Shown: positions 27,696 to 37,599, numbered from the stretch's first letter. The stretch: DNA of 64,000 nt from Grimontia marina (GCF_900060185.1 NZ_FIZY01000025.1:1-64000); one strand, 5' to 3'. The notes: generated by a model not told the origin, from the letters alone. Numbers and translations: made by a program.

Positions 27696-28887
27696 CTTTT
27701 ACTTTGACTTTAATGCAACGACCCCGGTTTCTGAAGAAGTCGCAGAAGAAATGTTTTCTGTTAAGAATCAGTTTTCAAATGCTTCAGGCAGTAATGTTCA
27801 GTCAAAGATCTCTAAGGCGTTGATCACCGAGTCTAGATCGCATGTTGCCGAACTGCTCAATTGTGGGCCCGAATCTATATATTTTGTTTCAGGAGGCACT
27901 GAAGCGAATAATTGGGCTATTAAAGGTACACTGTTTAGACACATTGCCGAGCCTGGACATATTGTTACCACCTCTATTGAGCATCCCTCAGTGTTGGAAT
28001 CGATAGCATATATGGTAAGAAACTTCGGGTTTGAAGCCACCTATGTATCGCCAAATGAGTCAGGTTATGTGGACGTTGAAGCCATCAAAAATGCTATTCG
28101 ACCCAATACGCAACTCATCTCTATGATGTATGCAAACAATGAAACAGGTGTGCTTCAACCAGTAAAAGAAGTCCAGGATCTGGCTGAGCAGCGGGCAATA
28201 AAATTTCACGTTGATGCTGTACAGGCGGTCGGAAAAACAAAGGTTGACCTATCCGCACTGAACGCTGATTTCGTATCTTTCTCGGCTCACAAATTCAACG
28301 GTCCAAAGGGAATTGGTGGAATTTTTATCAAAAATGCACAAGACCTAGATCCACTGGTACACGGGGGCGGGCAGGAGTTTGGTCTCCGCTCAGGTACCGA
28401 GAACATAATGGCAATTGTTGGGCTGGGCAAGGCAGCACGTCTAAAAAATGAAAATATGGATTTAATAGAGGTGCGGAGCAAAAAGGTCAAAAAGATACTC
28501 ATTGAAAGACTAATGAACTGGGGTCAGGCATTGTCCTTAAATGGTGCAACTACAGATGATAAGTCCCTATCAAATACATTAAATTTTTCGATAAAAGGTA
28601 TTCGCGGCGAAGCTCTGGCTTTGCTGCTGGAAGTCAATTACGGAATTACTGTCTCTCTTGGTTCAGCTTGTAGCAACAACAAAGAGAAAAATTTGTCGCA
28701 TGTCTTATTGTCCATGGGACTGGATGAACCGAGGATCCGTGCTGCTATCCGAGTAAGCTGGGGAGAGGGGGTCAACGAGTCTGATGCGGAGTATTTTATT
28801 GAGGCAGTAAAAGACTCCACTGAATTTCTCCTAAAAACTTGTTGCGGTATACACGACAAGAATATTGTTGCGACAGCTAACGTATAA
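27688..28887 (+). CDS. NifS/IscS-like cysteine desulfurase
   Basis: A 399-residue PLP enzyme starting YFDFNATTPVSEEV as group I desulfurases do. Lys202 in SAHKFNGPKGIGG should bind PLP; the persulfide-bearing Cys328 is in SLGSACSNN; His in SIEHPS and RSGTEN are also conserved. It removes sulfur from cysteine as a protein-bound persulfide. The start lies inside the end of the IscU-like gene. Its place between a LuxE-like enzyme and a thioesterase/NRPS suggests dedicated sulfur supply for a small molecule rather than general Fe-S assembly. Confidence 0.93.
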   Translation: MSNFYFDFNATTPVSEEVAEEMFSVKNQFSNASGSNVQSKISKALITESRSHVAELLNCGPESIYFVSGGTEANNWAIKGTLFRHIAEPGHIVTTSIEHPSVLESIAYMVRNFGFEATYVSPNESGYVDVEAIKNAIRPNTQLISMMYANNETGVLQPVKEVQDLAEQRAIKFHVDAVQAVGKTKVDLSALNADFVSFSAHKFNGPKGIGGIFIKNAQDLDPLVHGGGQEFGLRSGTENIMAIVGLGKAARLKNENMDLIEVRSKKVKKILIERLMNWGQALSLNGATTDDKSLSNTLNFSIKGIRGEALALLLEVNYGITVSLGSACSNNKEKNLSHVLLSMGLDEPRIRAAIRVSWGEGVNESDAEYFIEAVKDSTEFLLKTCCGIHDKNIVATANV

Positions 28888-28911
28888 CACATTGTGTAGA
28901 GGATTTGTTGA

Positions 28912-29676
28912 ATGTTAAGTTCTAATTGGTTTGTTTCGACAAAAACTGTAGAGAATCCGTGTCTCCGTTTATTTTGCTTTCCTTATGCAGGGGGGAATGC
29001 GTCAACGTTTCTCAGCTGGAGTAATATGATTCCTGCCAACGTTGAGCTGATTGCGATCCAACCACCGGGTCGTGCTGGTCGACTATTTGAGCCAGCTTTT
29101 TCTAGCATGGAGGGGTTAGTATCCAGCCTTGTTGATGAAATAAAAGAATATTTAGATGTCCCTTATATGATGTTTGGCCACAGTTTAGGGAGTCGTGTCG
29201 CGTTAGAGGTTGCCCATCAAATTAAAGCCAAAGGGTTTAATCAACCGAGTCATTTCTTTGCGTCTGGCAGTCGGTCTCCTAATTTGCCTGTGAGTGATAT
29301 CCCTTTAAGTAAGCTCGGCGACGAGGAACTGATAGGCAAACTGAAAGAGATGAAAGATGAGCCGGATCCGTTGCTTGAGAATAAGGAACTCATGGCTTTG
29401 TTTTTACCTACTCTCAGAGCTGATTTAGCTATTGCGGATACTTACTCTGCTGGTGCTGATGTGCAGCTGCATTGTGAATTATCGGTTTTAAATGGACAGC
29501 TAGACACTGCGATACAGGAAATTGATATCGAAGGTTGGCGTGACTTTTTTTCCGGAAGCATGGATGCGAAACGATTTTCTGGTGGGCATCTGTTTGTCGA
29601 TAATGCCTGTGATGAACTCTTTGGATATATTAATTCCGTTATTCAGACAACGTTAGATAGTCCATATGTAAAGTAA
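28912..29676 (+). CDS. Type II thioesterase (alpha/beta hydrolase)
   Basis: A 254-residue hydrolase of the external thioesterase type that accompanies NRPS and PKS systems. CFPYAGGNASTF follows the first strand, the nucleophile Ser is in FGHSLGSRVALEV (about residues 87-99), and the catalytic His is in GGHLFVD near residue 226. Such enzymes clear misloaded carrier proteins and in some systems release the product. As the assembly-line protein has no integrated thioesterase, this one could serve as the release enzyme. It lies 24 bases after the desulfurase gene. Confidence 0.9.
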   Translation: MLSSNWFVSTKTVENPCLRLFCFPYAGGNASTFLSWSNMIPANVELIAIQPPGRAGRLFEPAFSSMEGLVSSLVDEIKEYLDVPYMMFGHSLGSRVALEVAHQIKAKGFNQPSHFFASGSRSPNLPVSDIPLSKLGDEELIGKLKEMKDEPDPLLENKELMALFLPTLRADLAIADTYSAGADVQLHCELSVLNGQLDTAIQEIDIEGWRDFFSGSMDAKRFSGGHLFVDNACDELFGYINSVIQTTLDSPYVK

Positions 29677-29762
29677 GCTTCGATTGATTATTATCCGATT
29701 AGCTTAGTAATCGTTCTATACCCATTTATTCAAAATCAAAACTTTCATTAGAGGATGATGTT

Positions 29763-29779
29763 TCGTCAACTACTGACGA
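29763..29779 (+). promoter_or_regulatory. Inverted repeat TCGTCA-N5-TGACGA upstream of the assembly-line gene
   Basis: A perfect 6-bp inverted repeat in the 157-base gap between the thioesterase and NRPS-type genes. The half-sites (CGTCA and TGACG) are those of the five putative TetR operators at 20792-21018, but in outward orientation. Not followed by a T run, so less likely a terminator. Confidence 0.4.
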
Positions 29780-29833
29780 GCCTATTCCTCTATTTTTAAA
29801 TTTAAATAAATTTTTAACTCAAGGATGACTCAA

Positions 29834-32800
29834 ATGAATCCCATTCCACAAAACAAAACGCTGCTTGGATATATTGAGTACTGGTCTACACAGTCACAAA
29901 ACAAGGCATTTATTAATTTGCCAAGCAGAGGTGAAGAATATGTTTGTTATGACTATGAAGAATTTTATGGAAAGATTTGCAATGTAGCTTCCTACTTATC
30001 CGAGCACTTTAAACCCGGGGAAAGGATGCTGTTGCTGGCTTCGAAAAATGAGCAGTTCATGCTGAGTTTTCTGGGGTGTATGTTAGCTGGTCTGGTACCA
30101 GTACCCTGTAACTGTCCGCGGGAGGGTGCAAAACAGTGGTCTAGGTTGGCCGCTATTATTGAAGATGCAGATGTGTCAGCTATTTTAGGAGAAAATGACT
30201 ATCTAGATAAAATGTTTGTCTGGATAAAATCTCAATCCTTTTATCAAGGACACATTAAAAAAATCCCTTTTGAGGGTTTAGTAAAAAGTAAGAATACTAT
30301 TGAAAAACCATGGTTAGACTTAGCAGGTCATGAAAGTGATATTGCTTTTATCCAATATACCTCTGGCTCAACCGGGAGCCCCAAAGGTGTCATGGTTACA
30401 CATGATAACCTTGTTAAAAACATGGAGCTAATCAGGCAGAGTTTTTGTCTGGGACAAGATAGTGTGTCGGTTTCTTGGCTGCCACTTTTCCACGATATGG
30501 GGTTGATCTCAGTTTTATCTGTACTTTATTCGGGGGGAAGCAATGTGCTTATGCTCCCAATTAACTTTATCCGCCACCCTTTGAAATGGTTGGAAGTAGC
30601 TACAGAGTTCAAAGCCACTCATCTGGGCGGGCCAAATTTTGCGTATGAACATTTGCTGACAAACTTGAGTGATCAAGACATTGGCCATATCGATTTATCT
30701 ACTGTTAAGACCATGTTTAATGGCTCCGAGCCCATTTCAGCCACGGTGGTTGAAGAATTTGTTACTGCCTTTAAAAAATATGGCTTAAACGAAGATGTAT
30801 ACCGTCCCTGTTATGGTATGGCTGAAGTAACGTTACTGGCCACAATCAGTGATATCGGATTGAGATATGTAGAAAAAACAAATGATGGAAGGATAAAGGT
30901 CCTGGATAAGGCAAAACTTGGAGCGCACGTATCTTGCGGATCAACCGATCAATGGGTGCAGTGCCGAATTGTAGATCCAAACACTTTTGAAATATGCAAA
31001 GAGGGGCAGGAAGGTGAAATCTGGCTAAGTGATGACAGTATATCTCCAGGCTATTGGAATAAAGGTGACGTTAATGAATTAACATTTGGTGTTGAATTAA
31101 AAGGCTGCCAACAAAGAAGATACTTGCGTACCGGAGATTTAGGATTTGTGCATGACAAACAGTTGTATGTTACAAACCGTATCAAGGACGTCATCATTAT
31201 CCGTGGTAGAAACTATTACGCACAAGACATAGAACGAGCAGCAGCTATTTCGCATGATGGGCTTCATTTTGGTGGAGTTTACGCTTTTGCTATAAATAGC
31301 GAACATGGTGAACTGTTGACGGTATTGTGTGAAGTAAGTAATAAAGATCTTAAAAGCTTTAATCTGCAAAATGTATCGCGACTTATAAAAAGAGAAGTCG
31401 CTGAAACATTTGAAATCAATGTGGAACAAGTACTCTTTGTTACCCAGCGTTCGCTACCTAAAACATCCAGTGGAAAAAAACAGCGTAGTCTAGCGAAACA
31501 AATGTTCTGTGACAACAACTTGCAGTTCATTAAGTTTGATAAGGATCAGGCGCCGCATACACCGACAATCACCCCGACTATCGAAGATAACGATTTTCGA
31601 ACTCTGATAGAGGTTATTGCAAACACGCTCAAAATCGAAGTTACTCAAATTAACTGTAATTGTTCGCTGATCGAGCTCGGGATGGATTCGTTAAAAGCTG
31701 CACTTCTTTCACGTGAAATTGAAAATGTTTTCGGTGTGGAAGTGAACTCCTATGATTTAATTTCATGTGATGATGTGGTGGCCTTAAATAGTTTTATTCA
31801 GTCAATCGAGAATAAAGGCAATACACAATCACTCATACCAACCGTAAAGAACGCGCTCTATGAACCATTTGAACTGACTGATATGCAACAGGCCTATTTT
31901 GTAGGCAGTAAGGAAATGTACAATCATGGAGGTCATTCCTTACATACGTATCTGGAAATTGACGGTGACATAGATATTGGAAGGTTCATCGATTCGTGGT
32001 CAGAAATTATCAAACGCCACCCCATAATGAGAGCGCAATTGACATCTGATTCTAAGCAGCAAATTCTCTCCGATGCTCAGGATTTTCATCCGATTGTTAA
32101 TGATTTCAGTGATCTGTCATTAGAGATAAGGAACGCTCAGCTTAGTGAAATTAGAGATCAGATGGCCAATCAGTCATTCGAACTGACTAAGTGGCCATTC
32201 TTTGATATCAGATTTTCTATTCTTTCGAACGCTCTGACCCGTCTGCACCTAAGTATTGATGGCATTTTCCTGGATTTTAGAAGCTTTCAGTTGCTGTTTA
32301 ATCAAGTTATTCAGCGGTATCAGGGGAAGGTTAGCCATTTTCAGCAACCGCCTTTGCAATTTAGTGACTATTTGAGCTTTTTAGAGGGCGTAAAGCGTAG
32401 CGCTCAATATGCTGAGTCTATCGATTTTTGGAAGGAGAAGATTCGAAGCCTACCTGCCGCACCAAAGCTGCCACTCACATCTCAAAAGAAAGCAACTTCT
32501 GGCCATCGAATTGAAAGAAAGCAGCTCCATTTGTCAATTGACCAATTGAATAACATTGATCGGTTCAGCAAACAGTTCGAAGTTACGAAAGCGGCGATTA
32601 TGCTTGCCGCATTCTCCGAAGTTATCAGTCGTTGGAGTGAAAACAAGCACTTTACGCTTAATGTTCCTTTGTTCAATCGTCCGACAGGAAGGAACGATTT
32701 TAATGCGACGTTGGGTAACTTTTCATCATTCTTGCTTATTGAGTCCGATCATAGTGAGCCATCAAACTTTATTACTCGGGCAAAAGCTATTCAAGAAGAG

Positions 32801-35095
32801 ATGCACCGATGTCTGCGCCATAGCCAGGTGAGTGGAATTGAAGTTGTCCGGTTGCTTACCCGTGAAACGGGTCAGGTGCTTGAAAACGGCTTCCCTGTTG
32901 TATTCACTCATTTGCCAAGCGGCATTGAAGAGTGGGATGTTGGCCTGCTTTCAGATATTGAAGACAACCTCGGTATAATTAACTACAACATTACCCGAAC
33001 ACCACAGGTGTGGCTGGATAACCAAATTTGGTATACCAGCAAAGGGATTACGATCAATTGGGACAGTGTAGCGCACCTTTTCCCAGACAGGTTGGTTGAT
33101 GACATGTTTAGCGTTTATCGAGACATACTGTTTGCCCTGGCAAATAGTGAGGACAGCTGGACGACAACCGAGTCTCTCTACCAGATCCCCTGTACCGATC
33201 CGGCAAAAACTGATTGCGACTTCATTGATGCCTCATTGCTACCGGCCCAAAGCGTATTGCAAAAGATCGTGGACAATGTGAACACTCATCCGGAAAAGGC
33301 AGCAATCGTTTTTGAAGAGAAGGAAACGACCTACCAGGAACTACTTCAATCTGCACTAACACTGAGTGCTGAATTATCGCGTTTAGATGCATTGGAGGGT
33401 AATGAGCCAATTGTGGCGATAGCCATTGCTAAGAGCGATCTTCAGGTTGTTAGCGCTCTGGGAATTTTATTTGCGGGTGGTGCTTACGTCCCCATCGACA
33501 CCTCACTTCCTCACTCGCGTATCCAGTACATGCTGGAAAACTGCCAGTGCAATACGGTGATAACGACCAAAGCAGATACTACGTCGCTATATGACGAATT
33601 AGGCTGCAAAACGGTGTTTGTTGAAGATCTGCTTGCTGGAGGTCTGGCGCGCTTTGCTTCACCGGTTTTCCCGCAGGATGAAAAGTTGGCGATGGTTATT
33701 TACACCTCTGGCACCACTGGCAAGCCCAAGGCTGTCATGGTGGAGCACGGAAATTTGAATCATTTAGTAGCAAGCACGAATTTATTGTGGGAGATAAACA
33801 ACACTGATGCCTGCTTAGCCGTGACTAACCTGTTCCATGATTTGGCTACGTACGATATTTTTGGCTTGTTGGCTGCGGGAGGAAAAATCGTAATGCCTAC
33901 TCCAGAGCAGCGGAGAGACCCTTCTCAGTGGCACAGTTTGATGAATACCCATGGAGTCACTTTCTTTAACTCGGTGCCATCAGCATTTGAGATGTACCTA
34001 AGTTACTTGAAAGGCTGTCAACAAGGTCCAAGTAAACATCTCAGAACCGTTGCATTGGCCGGGGACTGGATTTCGATTGATCTGGTCAGAGAACTACAAT
34101 CACATTCAGCCGATATTTCTCTTATTTGCTCTGGAGGCCCGACAGAAACCACCGTTTTCAATATTTGGCACAAAATCAGCAAGCCAGCGTCAGACTATGA
34201 AAAAATTCCTTACGGGAAACCTTATCCCAACAATCATTACACAATAGTGGATGCAAATGGACGCGAATGTCCGCTGTATGTCGTCGGTGAGATGGTGTGT
34301 TCGGGGGTACATGTTTCGAGGGGGTACCTGAATAATCCTCAGGCGTCTTTACAATCGTTTTTTGTCAGCGAAGAGGACAATCAATCTCGCTGTTATCGAA
34401 CCGGAGACATGGGATATAAATCAAGCGATGGGAATGTCTATATCGTTGGCAGAAAGGATAATCAGGTCAAGATCCATGGATACAGAATCGAGTTGGATGA
34501 AATCGAATTTACCGTCGAACGAGAATTACCATTCATAGACAGATGCATTGCCAAAGTCATCGGAGAGAATAACAACCGCACCCTGGTTCTTTTCTATGCG
34601 TTGAACCAAGCGGGTTCTAACGACCAGAATCAGCGCCGCCTGCTTGAGACTAAAGATGCAAACATCATAGAGAAAAACCCAGATAGTCAAACTGTCATGG
34701 AAATAAAGCGCTCCATCAGCAATCACCTACCGGTGCAGATGGTGCCTAAACGTTACTTTGAAGTTGATGCTTTTCCTCTTACACAAAACGGGAAAGTAGA
34801 TAGAAGCAAATTGCTAGTATCTGATGTACAAAAAGAAGTGAATGTACAGATAGTATCGAAGGTTTCTGATACAGAACAAAAACTTCTTTCTCTGTGGAGA
34901 ACGGAGCTGGGTAACAATGATATTAATATTGATGATAACTTTTTTGCGGTAGGAGGGGACTCTGTAAAGCTTGTTAATCTGCATGCCAAGATTGCGAGCA
35001 GTTTTTCTGTCGAGATTAAGCTCGTTGATTTATTCGGACTTTTCTGTGTTAGAGATCTAGCGGCTTTTATCGACCAATGCCCTAAATCTGAATAG
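29834..35095 (+). CDS. Assembly-line protein: FAAL - ACP - heterocyclisation (Cy) - adenylation - PCP
   Basis: About 1753 residues. Residues 1-570 are a fatty acyl-AMP ligase (YTSGSTGSPKGVMVTH near 175, WLPLFHDMGL near 214, YGMAEVTL near 326). An ACP follows with phosphopantetheine Ser619 in LGMDSLKA. The condensation-type domain (about 670-1100) starts TDMQQAYFVGS and carries DGIFLDFRS at 809-817, the DxxxxDxxS motif of heterocyclisation domains. The A domain (about 1140-1655) has YTSGTTGKPKA, HDLATYDIFG, AGDWISID and NGKVDR, closest in style to Cys-activating A domains of pyochelin/yersiniabactin systems. PCP Ser1710 is in GGDSVKLV. Predicted chemistry: load a fatty acid, couple Cys (or Ser/Thr), cyclise to thiazoline (or oxazoline). 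No release domain. Start at 29834 is set by AAGGA; the ATG at 29825 overlaps that site. Confidence 0.92.
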   Translation: MNPIPQNKTLLGYIEYWSTQSQNKAFINLPSRGEEYVCYDYEEFYGKICNVASYLSEHFKPGERMLLLASKNEQFMLSFLGCMLAGLVPVPCNCPREGAKQWSRLAAIIEDADVSAILGENDYLDKMFVWIKSQSFYQGHIKKIPFEGLVKSKNTIEKPWLDLAGHESDIAFIQYTSGSTGSPKGVMVTHDNLVKNMELIRQSFCLGQDSVSVSWLPLFHDMGLISVLSVLYSGGSNVLMLPINFIRHPLKWLEVATEFKATHLGGPNFAYEHLLTNLSDQDIGHIDLSTVKTMFNGSEPISATVVEEFVTAFKKYGLNEDVYRPCYGMAEVTLLATISDIGLRYVEKTNDGRIKVLDKAKLGAHVSCGSTDQWVQCRIVDPNTFEICKEGQEGEIWLSDDSISPGYWNKGDVNELTFGVELKGCQQRRYLRTGDLGFVHDKQLYVTNRIKDVIIIRGRNYYAQDIERAAAISHDGLHFGGVYAFAINSEHGELLTVLCEVSNKDLKSFNLQNVSRLIKREVAETFEINVEQVLFVTQRSLPKTSSGKKQRSLAKQMFCDNNLQFIKFDKDQAPHTPTITPTIEDNDFRTLIEVIANTLKIEVTQINCNCSLIELGMDSLKAALLSREIENVFGVEVNSYDLISCDDVVALNSFIQSIENKGNTQSLIPTVKNALYEPFELTDMQQAYFVGSKEMYNHGGHSLHTYLEIDGDIDIGRFIDSWSEIIKRHPIMRAQLTSDSKQQILSDAQDFHPIVNDFSDLSLEIRNAQLSEIRDQMANQSFELTKWPFFDIRFSILSNALTRLHLSIDGIFLDFRSFQLLFNQVIQRYQGKVSHFQQPPLQFSDYLSFLEGVKRSAQYAESIDFWKEKIRSLPAAPKLPLTSQKKATSGHRIERKQLHLSIDQLNNIDRFSKQFEVTKAAIMLAAFSEVISRWSENKHFTLNVPLFNRPTGRNDFNATLGNFSSFLLIESDHSEPSNFITRAKAIQEEMHRCLRHSQVSGIEVVRLLTRETGQVLENGFPVVFTHLPSGIEEWDVGLLSDIEDNLGIINYNITRTPQVWLDNQIWYTSKGITINWDSVAHLFPDRLVDDMFSVYRDILFALANSEDSWTTTESLYQIPCTDPAKTDCDFIDASLLPAQSVLQKIVDNVNTHPEKAAIVFEEKETTYQELLQSALTLSAELSRLDALEGNEPIVAIAIAKSDLQVVSALGILFAGGAYVPIDTSLPHSRIQYMLENCQCNTVITTKADTTSLYDELGCKTVFVEDLLAGGLARFASPVFPQDEKLAMVIYTSGTTGKPKAVMVEHGNLNHLVASTNLLWEINNTDACLAVTNLFHDLATYDIFGLLAAGGKIVMPTPEQRRDPSQWHSLMNTHGVTFFNSVPSAFEMYLSYLKGCQQGPSKHLRTVALAGDWISIDLVRELQSHSADISLICSGGPTETTVFNIWHKISKPASDYEKIPYGKPYPNNHYTIVDANGRECPLYVVGEMVCSGVHVSRGYLNNPQASLQSFFVSEEDNQSRCYRTGDMGYKSSDGNVYIVGRKDNQVKIHGYRIELDEIEFTVERELPFIDRCIAKVIGENNNRTLVLFYALNQAGSNDQNQRRLLETKDANIIEKNPDSQTVMEIKRSISNHLPVQMVPKRYFEVDAFPLTQNGKVDRSKLLVSDVQKEVNVQIVSKVSDTEQKLLSLWRTELGNNDINIDDNFFAVGGDSVKLVNLHAKIASSFSVEIKLVDLFGLFCVRDLAAFIDQCPKSE

Positions 35096-35160
35096 AAAAA
35101 TCCTTGTAACTGGCCGGGCTGATGGACTTACATCGGCCCAGTTTGTTCAACCGGTTACTT

Positions 35161-35215
35161 ATCCTTGGCAAGGATATTTATTGTTGACTTTAGACTATAG
35201 ACCATAGATTAGGTT
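35161..35215 (+). promoter_or_regulatory. Palindrome and possible MerR-type promoter upstream of RND module 2
   Basis: A 15-base palindrome ATCCTTG-G-CAAGGAT lies at 35161-35175. Beyond it, TTGACT (35184-35189) and TAGGTT (35210-35215) are separated by 20 bases, longer than the usual 17 and characteristic of promoters activated by MerR proteins. The spacer centre contains ACTATAGA, an imperfect dyad (4 of 7 arm positions pair). The same 20-base geometry is seen before the merR gene at 37901. Tentative. Confidence 0.35.
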
Positions 35216-35268
35216 GTAAATGTTGACCTGTTATTGGGGTATAGATTACTTGCAGGGAAGAGAGTGTC

Positions 35269-37599
35269 ATGAGCCTACAAAAGATAATTCAATGGGAAGT
35301 GGAATCGAAATACAGTAAATGGGTGATGCTACTAGTTTTGGCGTTTATTCTTGTATTTTGTTTGGGTGTGAAAAAGCTTACTTTTTCAGCTGACTATAAA
35401 ACGTTTTTTGACGAAGATAATCCAGAGCTTATTCAGCTTGAAGAACTTCAGAATACATATTCAAAGACTGATAATGTTTTTGTCATGATTGCGCCCGCAA
35501 ATGGAGATGTTTTCACTACTGAAACCATTTCACTGATTCACCAGCTCACGCAGGAATTTTGGCAAATCCCATATTCATCAAGAGTGGATTCAATCACTAA
35601 TTACTCCAATAGTTCTGCCATGGAAGATGACATTCTCATCGAGGAGTTTGTTTACGACCAGTCTGATATTACGCCAGAACTTGTGGAGTATATGAAAGAC
35701 GAAGTGTTAAAAGAGAAAGATCTACTTGGGAAGATAGTGACAAACTCGGGTCAGAATACGGCAATAAACATCTCTATCAACTTACCAGGTCTAGATATAA
35801 AAAGTGAAACCGAAGAAGTCAATGAAGTGGTGTGGCAGGTAATTTCAAAGTATCAACAGTTGAATCCTGAACACGCGTTCTATGTCAGTGGTTTGGTGAT
35901 CATGAATGGCGCTTTTATGGATATTGCGCAGAAAGATCTTGCGACCTTGATTCCTGCGTTAATGCTGTTTGTTCTTGTTGTAGCCGGATACATTATCGGC
36001 TCCGTAAGAGCTGCCCTCATTATTATGGCGGTAGTGGTTCTTTGCTTTACAGGGGCACTTGGTTTAGCTGGCTGGACAGGCATCAAGTTATCATCGCCCT
36101 CGGTTTCTGCACCAATTATTATGTTCACAATTATTGTCGCTTCTTCGATCCACCTTATAACATATGTAAAAACAAGACGTGTTGAAGGTGCATCTGCTCC
36201 AGTCGCGACGCTTGATTCGTTTGAAAAGAACTTGAAACCAGTTTTGCTGAGCCATGTGACCACAATTGTTGGCTTCCTGGCTATGAACAACGGTAGCTCT
36301 CCGCCATTTAGAGATCTCGGTAATATCGTCGTGATGGGCGTATCACTGTCTTTGTTACTAACTTTGACTTTTCTTCCTTTCTTATTGTCTCGTGTTGATA
36401 TTTCTCAGCGTCCATCCTTACTTGGTAGAACGCGCTCCTTTTCTCAGGCTCTCGCTGAGGTCGTTATCGATTACAGGCGAACAATCATCATATTGTCAGT
36501 TCCCTTAAGCCTATTTGTGCTTGTTGCCGGATTTCAGAATGAACTGAATGACAACTTAGTGGATTACTTTGATGAAACGGTAGAGTTTCGACAGCATGCA
36601 GATGAAGTAGACAAACACTATTCAGGTATATCGAACATAGATTATTCCATTGAAACTGGCGAAGAAGACGCAATTTTTGAAAAAGATGTACTCAAATTTG
36701 TGGAAAAATTTGAAAGCTGGTTAACACAACAGCCTGAAGTGGTTGCGGTAGACAGTGTTTTGCATCGAATCAAAGATTTGAATAGATTGATGAATAATAA
36801 TGATGATGCTTACTACAAGGTACTGGATCAAAAATCACATAATGCGCAAAGTTTCCTTTTATACGAAATGTCACTTCCTTTTGGCCGAGATGCCAGCAAC
36901 ATGGTGGCAATTGATAAATCAAGTCTTAAAGTTACCGCAAGACTGAGAAACCAGAGTTCTCAACAAATACTCGACTTTGAGGAAAAAGTGTCATTGTGGC
37001 TTGATGAAAACAAGATCCAACGCGTTGATGTTAAGTACTCCAGTCCATCCCTGATTTTTTCCAATATTGGCCAGGATAATATCAGTAATATGCTGAATGG
37101 TGCATTTTTTGCGCTCTTGATTATTTCATTTGGGCTTGTCTTTATCTTTCGTTCTTTTTGGGTCGGTTTAAGCAGCCTTCTTCCCAATATTCTTCCAATA
37201 GCAGCAGCATATGGTGTGTGGTACCTTTTGGACGGTCAAATTTCAATGGGACTTGCCAGCGTAGCCGCGATGACGATTGGGATCGTTGTCGACGATACAG
37301 TTCATTTTTTCTTTCAGTATCTCAACGGATTAAAAAATGGTTTGTCCCGTGAGGAGGCGGTTAGAGAAACCTTCAGAAACACCATGTCTGCCATTATCAT
37401 TAGCTCACTACTCCTTGTGGCAGGGTTTATGCTTTTAATATTGTCCTCCTTCCAAAAAAATGCAGATATCGGACTGTTAACGAGCATCACCATACTTATT
37501 GCTTTGTTTTTTGATATTTTCATGTTACCTGCATTAGCAGTAACATTTACCAAGAGAAAAGAGAAAATAGCATCGGTTTTCAGTGCGACGTCGCATTAA
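35269..37599 (+). CDS. MMPL/RND-family lipid-type exporter, module 2
   Basis: A 776-residue paralogue of the exporter at 21034-23352, with the same layout: N-terminal helix, FSADYKTFFDEDNPEL at the start of the first periplasmic domain, two helix bundles, and AAMTIGIVVDDTVHFFFQ in the second bundle. Long stretches such as FWQIPYSSRVDSITNYSNSS match the paralogue closely. It lies 173 bases after the assembly-line gene on the same strand, which suggests that it exports that product across or out of the inner membrane. The start has an AGGGAAGAGAG ribosome binding region. Confidence 0.92.
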   Translation: MSLQKIIQWEVESKYSKWVMLLVLAFILVFCLGVKKLTFSADYKTFFDEDNPELIQLEELQNTYSKTDNVFVMIAPANGDVFTTETISLIHQLTQEFWQIPYSSRVDSITNYSNSSAMEDDILIEEFVYDQSDITPELVEYMKDEVLKEKDLLGKIVTNSGQNTAINISINLPGLDIKSETEEVNEVVWQVISKYQQLNPEHAFYVSGLVIMNGAFMDIAQKDLATLIPALMLFVLVVAGYIIGSVRAALIIMAVVVLCFTGALGLAGWTGIKLSSPSVSAPIIMFTIIVASSIHLITYVKTRRVEGASAPVATLDSFEKNLKPVLLSHVTTIVGFLAMNNGSSPPFRDLGNIVVMGVSLSLLLTLTFLPFLLSRVDISQRPSLLGRTRSFSQALAEVVIDYRRTIIILSVPLSLFVLVAGFQNELNDNLVDYFDETVEFRQHADEVDKHYSGISNIDYSIETGEEDAIFEKDVLKFVEKFESWLTQQPEVVAVDSVLHRIKDLNRLMNNNDDAYYKVLDQKSHNAQSFLLYEMSLPFGRDASNMVAIDKSSLKVTARLRNQSSQQILDFEEKVSLWLDENKIQRVDVKYSSPSLIFSNIGQDNISNMLNGAFFALLIISFGLVFIFRSFWVGLSSLLPNILPIAAAYGVWYLLDGQISMGLASVAAMTIGIVVDDTVHFFFQYLNGLKNGLSREEAVRETFRNTMSAIIISSLLLVAGFMLLILSSFQKNADIGLLTSITILIALFFDIFMLPALAVTFTKRKEKIASVFSATSH

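Noticed and set aside
26134-29676. Bioluminescence locus because of the LuxE-like protein
   Set aside because: No luciferase (luxAB), reductase (luxC) or transferase (luxD) is present, and the neighbours are sulfur-transfer and NRPS-type genes.
29834-35095. Classical catechol siderophore NRPS
   Set aside because: The loading domain is a fatty acyl-AMP ligase with FAAL motifs, not a DHB- or salicylate-activating enzyme, and no isochorismate synthase or TonB receptor gene is in the window.
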